Of a DNA stretch of 64,000 nt, positions 62,231 through 64,000 are shown piece by piece. The notes under the pieces were generated by a model. That model was not told the origin of the DNA, made no database searches, and saw only the letters and a list, made by a program, of their open reading frames with translations. Source of the DNA: Phocoena phocoena. Taxonomy: Eukaryota > Chordata > Mammalia > Artiodactyla > Phocoenidae. Each line of letters begins with the position of its first letter. Position 1 is the first letter of the stretch. Made by a program: the position numbers and the translations under genes. Location: positions 45,340,879-45,404,878 of the forward strand of contig NC_089238.1 of NCBI RefSeq assembly GCF_963924675.1, written 5' to 3'.

Positions 62231-62479
62231 TTACCAGAACTTGTATAAAAAACGGGAATGAATTTGGGTGAAAAGTGCCCTTATCGGGAGCAGGTCCCAA
62301 GGTCAAGGCCTGACTTGCAAGATCACGTACGTAGTAAGAAGTCCTTTAGGTTCTTCACCACTGAACCCAAAAGACCTAGAGACCAGGGCGAGCTGAGTCC
62401 ATGGCCAAGCTCCCTGGTCTTTCTGTGACCGGGAGGAATCATTTGTGGGTGGGAGATCAGACAGGTCTAAGGCAGTGCT

Positions 62480-62662
62480 CCCCAGACTGCTGTGAATGGG
62501 AATCTCCTAGAATCTTAAAAAAAAATATGGATGTCTGGCTCCCATCCCCAGACATTCTGATGTAATTGGTTTGGGGTATGAACTAAGCATCGTGATTTTT
62601 AATACAGCTCCCCAGGTAATTTCCATGTATATAGCAAGGTTTGGAAACCACTGACCAAAAGT
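62480..62662. repeat. MER5-like DNA transposon relic
   Basis: 'gcagtgctccccagactgct', 'gacattctgatgtaattggt', 'cagctccccaggtaatttcc', 'aaggtttggaaaccactg'. Confidence 0.7.
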
Positions 62663-62982
62663 CAAGTTCCAAATCTGATCTAAAGCAGTGAGCAAGGTTC
62701 CCATAGAGACTTGAACAGGAAAGGGAGATGGTAGCTTGCTTCAAGGGCAAATGGAGTTACAAACTAAACAAAGAGAATAAAAATAAGTATTTAGCCTGGC
62801 CTTGGTGGGGGCTTTGGGAGGCTGGAGGGCGATGTGGGAGTCGGAGTGTGTGTTCTTCCTAGCCTCCCCCACTAGTGTCCCCTGAGAATTTAGATTTGGA
62901 ATGAATAAGCCTAGTGGCGCCCTCTAGTGGAGAAGGTGCCACAATACATAGTGTATGGAGGAATCATGTGAGATAAATTAAG

Positions 62983-63209
62983 TTTTGTTTTTTTTGTTTT
63001 TTTTGTTTTTTTTTTTGCGGTACGCGGGTCTCTCACTGTTGTGGCCTCTCCCGTTGCGGAGCACAGGCTCCGGATGCGCAGGCTCAGCGGCCATGGCTCA
63101 CGGGCCTAGCCGCTCCGCGGTATGTGGGATCTTCCCGGACCGGGGCACGAACCCGCGTCCCCTGCATCGGCAGGCGGACCCCCAACCACTGCGCCACCAG
63201 GGAAGCCCC
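62983..63209 (-). repeat. CHR-type SINE (short form), antisense
   Basis: T-rich tail, 'gcggtacgcgggtctctcac', end 'ccaccagggaagcccc'. The target 'taaattaag' is duplicated on both sides. Low divergence. Confidence 0.92.
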
Positions 63210-63930
63210 TAAATTAAGTATTTTTATCTGCAGGGAAAAGATATGATTGTAATTGGAGGCCGGGGTTGGGCATGGTGGGGAGAGATGAGACTGGAGTTCC
63301 CTTTTTTACCCTAGGCTAGAGTGGTCATCTTTCTTCTAGGATGTTCTGAAAGCTTCTTGGGAGAGCTGGACAGCTGCAGCAGGGGGAGTGAGGAGGGGAG
63401 GGAGGGAGGGCTTTCTAAACAAAAAGGCAGTGGTCCAGTTGACAGTGCCACTGAGTTGGAGGAACGAGTACTCTTTCTCTCGCTGGTCGCTCCCTGCCGT
63501 GATCTGTCTATTCTTCCATTTCTCAGGCAGGAAGGTGAGCTCAGCTCTGGGTCCAGGAGCAGGGGCTGGGGTTGGAGGGGCCGGGGGGCGGGGGGCAGGG
63601 GTGGAGCTCACATTGTGAGCATGCGCTGGGGTTTGAAGTACCAGAGGCCTCAGAGCTGGGCCCGGGCCAGGGCTGGGTGGACACCTGAGTCAGTGAGTAT
63701 GAATCTGTTTTGTGAGTGTATTAGGAGGTGGCTGAAGTATCTATGAGGGCTACTTCCCTATGAGGCAGGGAAGGCCTCGCTGAGAAGCCCCAGCTACTAG
63801 CAAAGGCAGGGAGTGGGGCCCAGTGCCCCTGTGGAAAGAAACCCCTCTTCCCACGCTGGGAATTACAGTACCACCTCGCTCTGTGCAAAGGGACAGAAAT
63901 GTTGTTCAATTCCACAAGCCTTTATTTATT
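63210..63930. other. CALB2 intron 1, right edge, no feature recognised
   Basis: A G-rich tract lies at 63570-63602. The 141-codon + frame (63321-63746) has no domain. CALB2 exon 1 is not here. Confidence 0.4.
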
Positions 63931-63932
63931 TA

Positions 63933-64000
63933 ATTTTTTTCTGTACGTGGTTCCTCTCACTGTTGTGGCCTCTCCCGTTGCGGAGCACAGGTTCCGGACG
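63933..64000 (-). repeat. CHR-type SINE, antisense, cut by the window edge
   Basis: 'ctgtacgtggttcctctcac' then 'tgttgtggcctctcccgttg' and 'cggagcacaggttccggacg' is the tail half. The head lies beyond 64000. Confidence 0.85.

Noticed and set aside
60881..64000. CALB2 exon 1 within the window
   Set aside because: No antisense sequence encoding the MAGPQ-type N-terminus or the first half of EF loop 1 is found. The exon must lie further right.

Overview
This is vertebrate nuclear DNA, almost certainly from a whale or dolphin. Genes are split by GT-AG introns, most of the window is old mammalian interspersed repeat, and there are seventeen copies of the tRNA-derived CHR-type SINE (inner motif gcggtacgcgggcctctcac, outer motif ggcttccctggtggcgcag). 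Many of these copies are about 200 bp long and have clean target-site duplications, the pattern typical of Cetacea.

Two protein-coding genes can be rebuilt exon by exon. They point towards each other. TLE7, a short WD40-only member of the Groucho/TLE family, lies on the + strand at 8198-11641 with nine coding exons and is complete (439 codons plus stop). CALB2 (calretinin), an EF-hand calcium-binding protein, lies on the - strand with coding exons 2-11 between 60880 and 43649. Its first exon is beyond the right edge. The ten exons present encode residues corresponding to 33-271 of the 271-residue human protein, with intact splice sites and reading frame. TLE7 next to CALB2 matches my recollection of the 16q22 region of the human genome. 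The two genes have unrelated roles (a possible co-repressor-like scaffold and a neuronal calcium buffer), and nothing here links them functionally.

Layout: 1-8 kb holds L1, L2, MIR and SINE repeats. 8.1-11.6 kb is TLE7. 12.8-15.3 kb is L1 debris with SINE insertions. 15.8-16.6 kb has a decayed initiator-independent (elongator-type) tRNA-Met-like gene next to an orphan CpG island. 19.5-21.5 kb is a nest of insertions. 23.1-23.6 kb is an endogenous-retrovirus solo LTR with a perfect 5-bp target duplication. 27.6-28.0 kb is a second orphan CpG island. 29.6-32.2 kb is an unidentified block with decayed coding character on the - strand, part of which is repeated at 19.7-20.3 kb. 34.5-43 kb is repeat-rich intergenic DNA. 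43.1-64 kb is CALB2 with its introns, which contain SINEs, L1, MLT1-type LTRs, a second ERV-type solo LTR and a long CA/GT microsatellite close to exon 9.

I found no CRISPR array, operon, prophage or other obviously new system. The most unusual items are the paired unidentified blocks, the two orphan CpG islands, the tRNA-Met relic and the solo LTRs.
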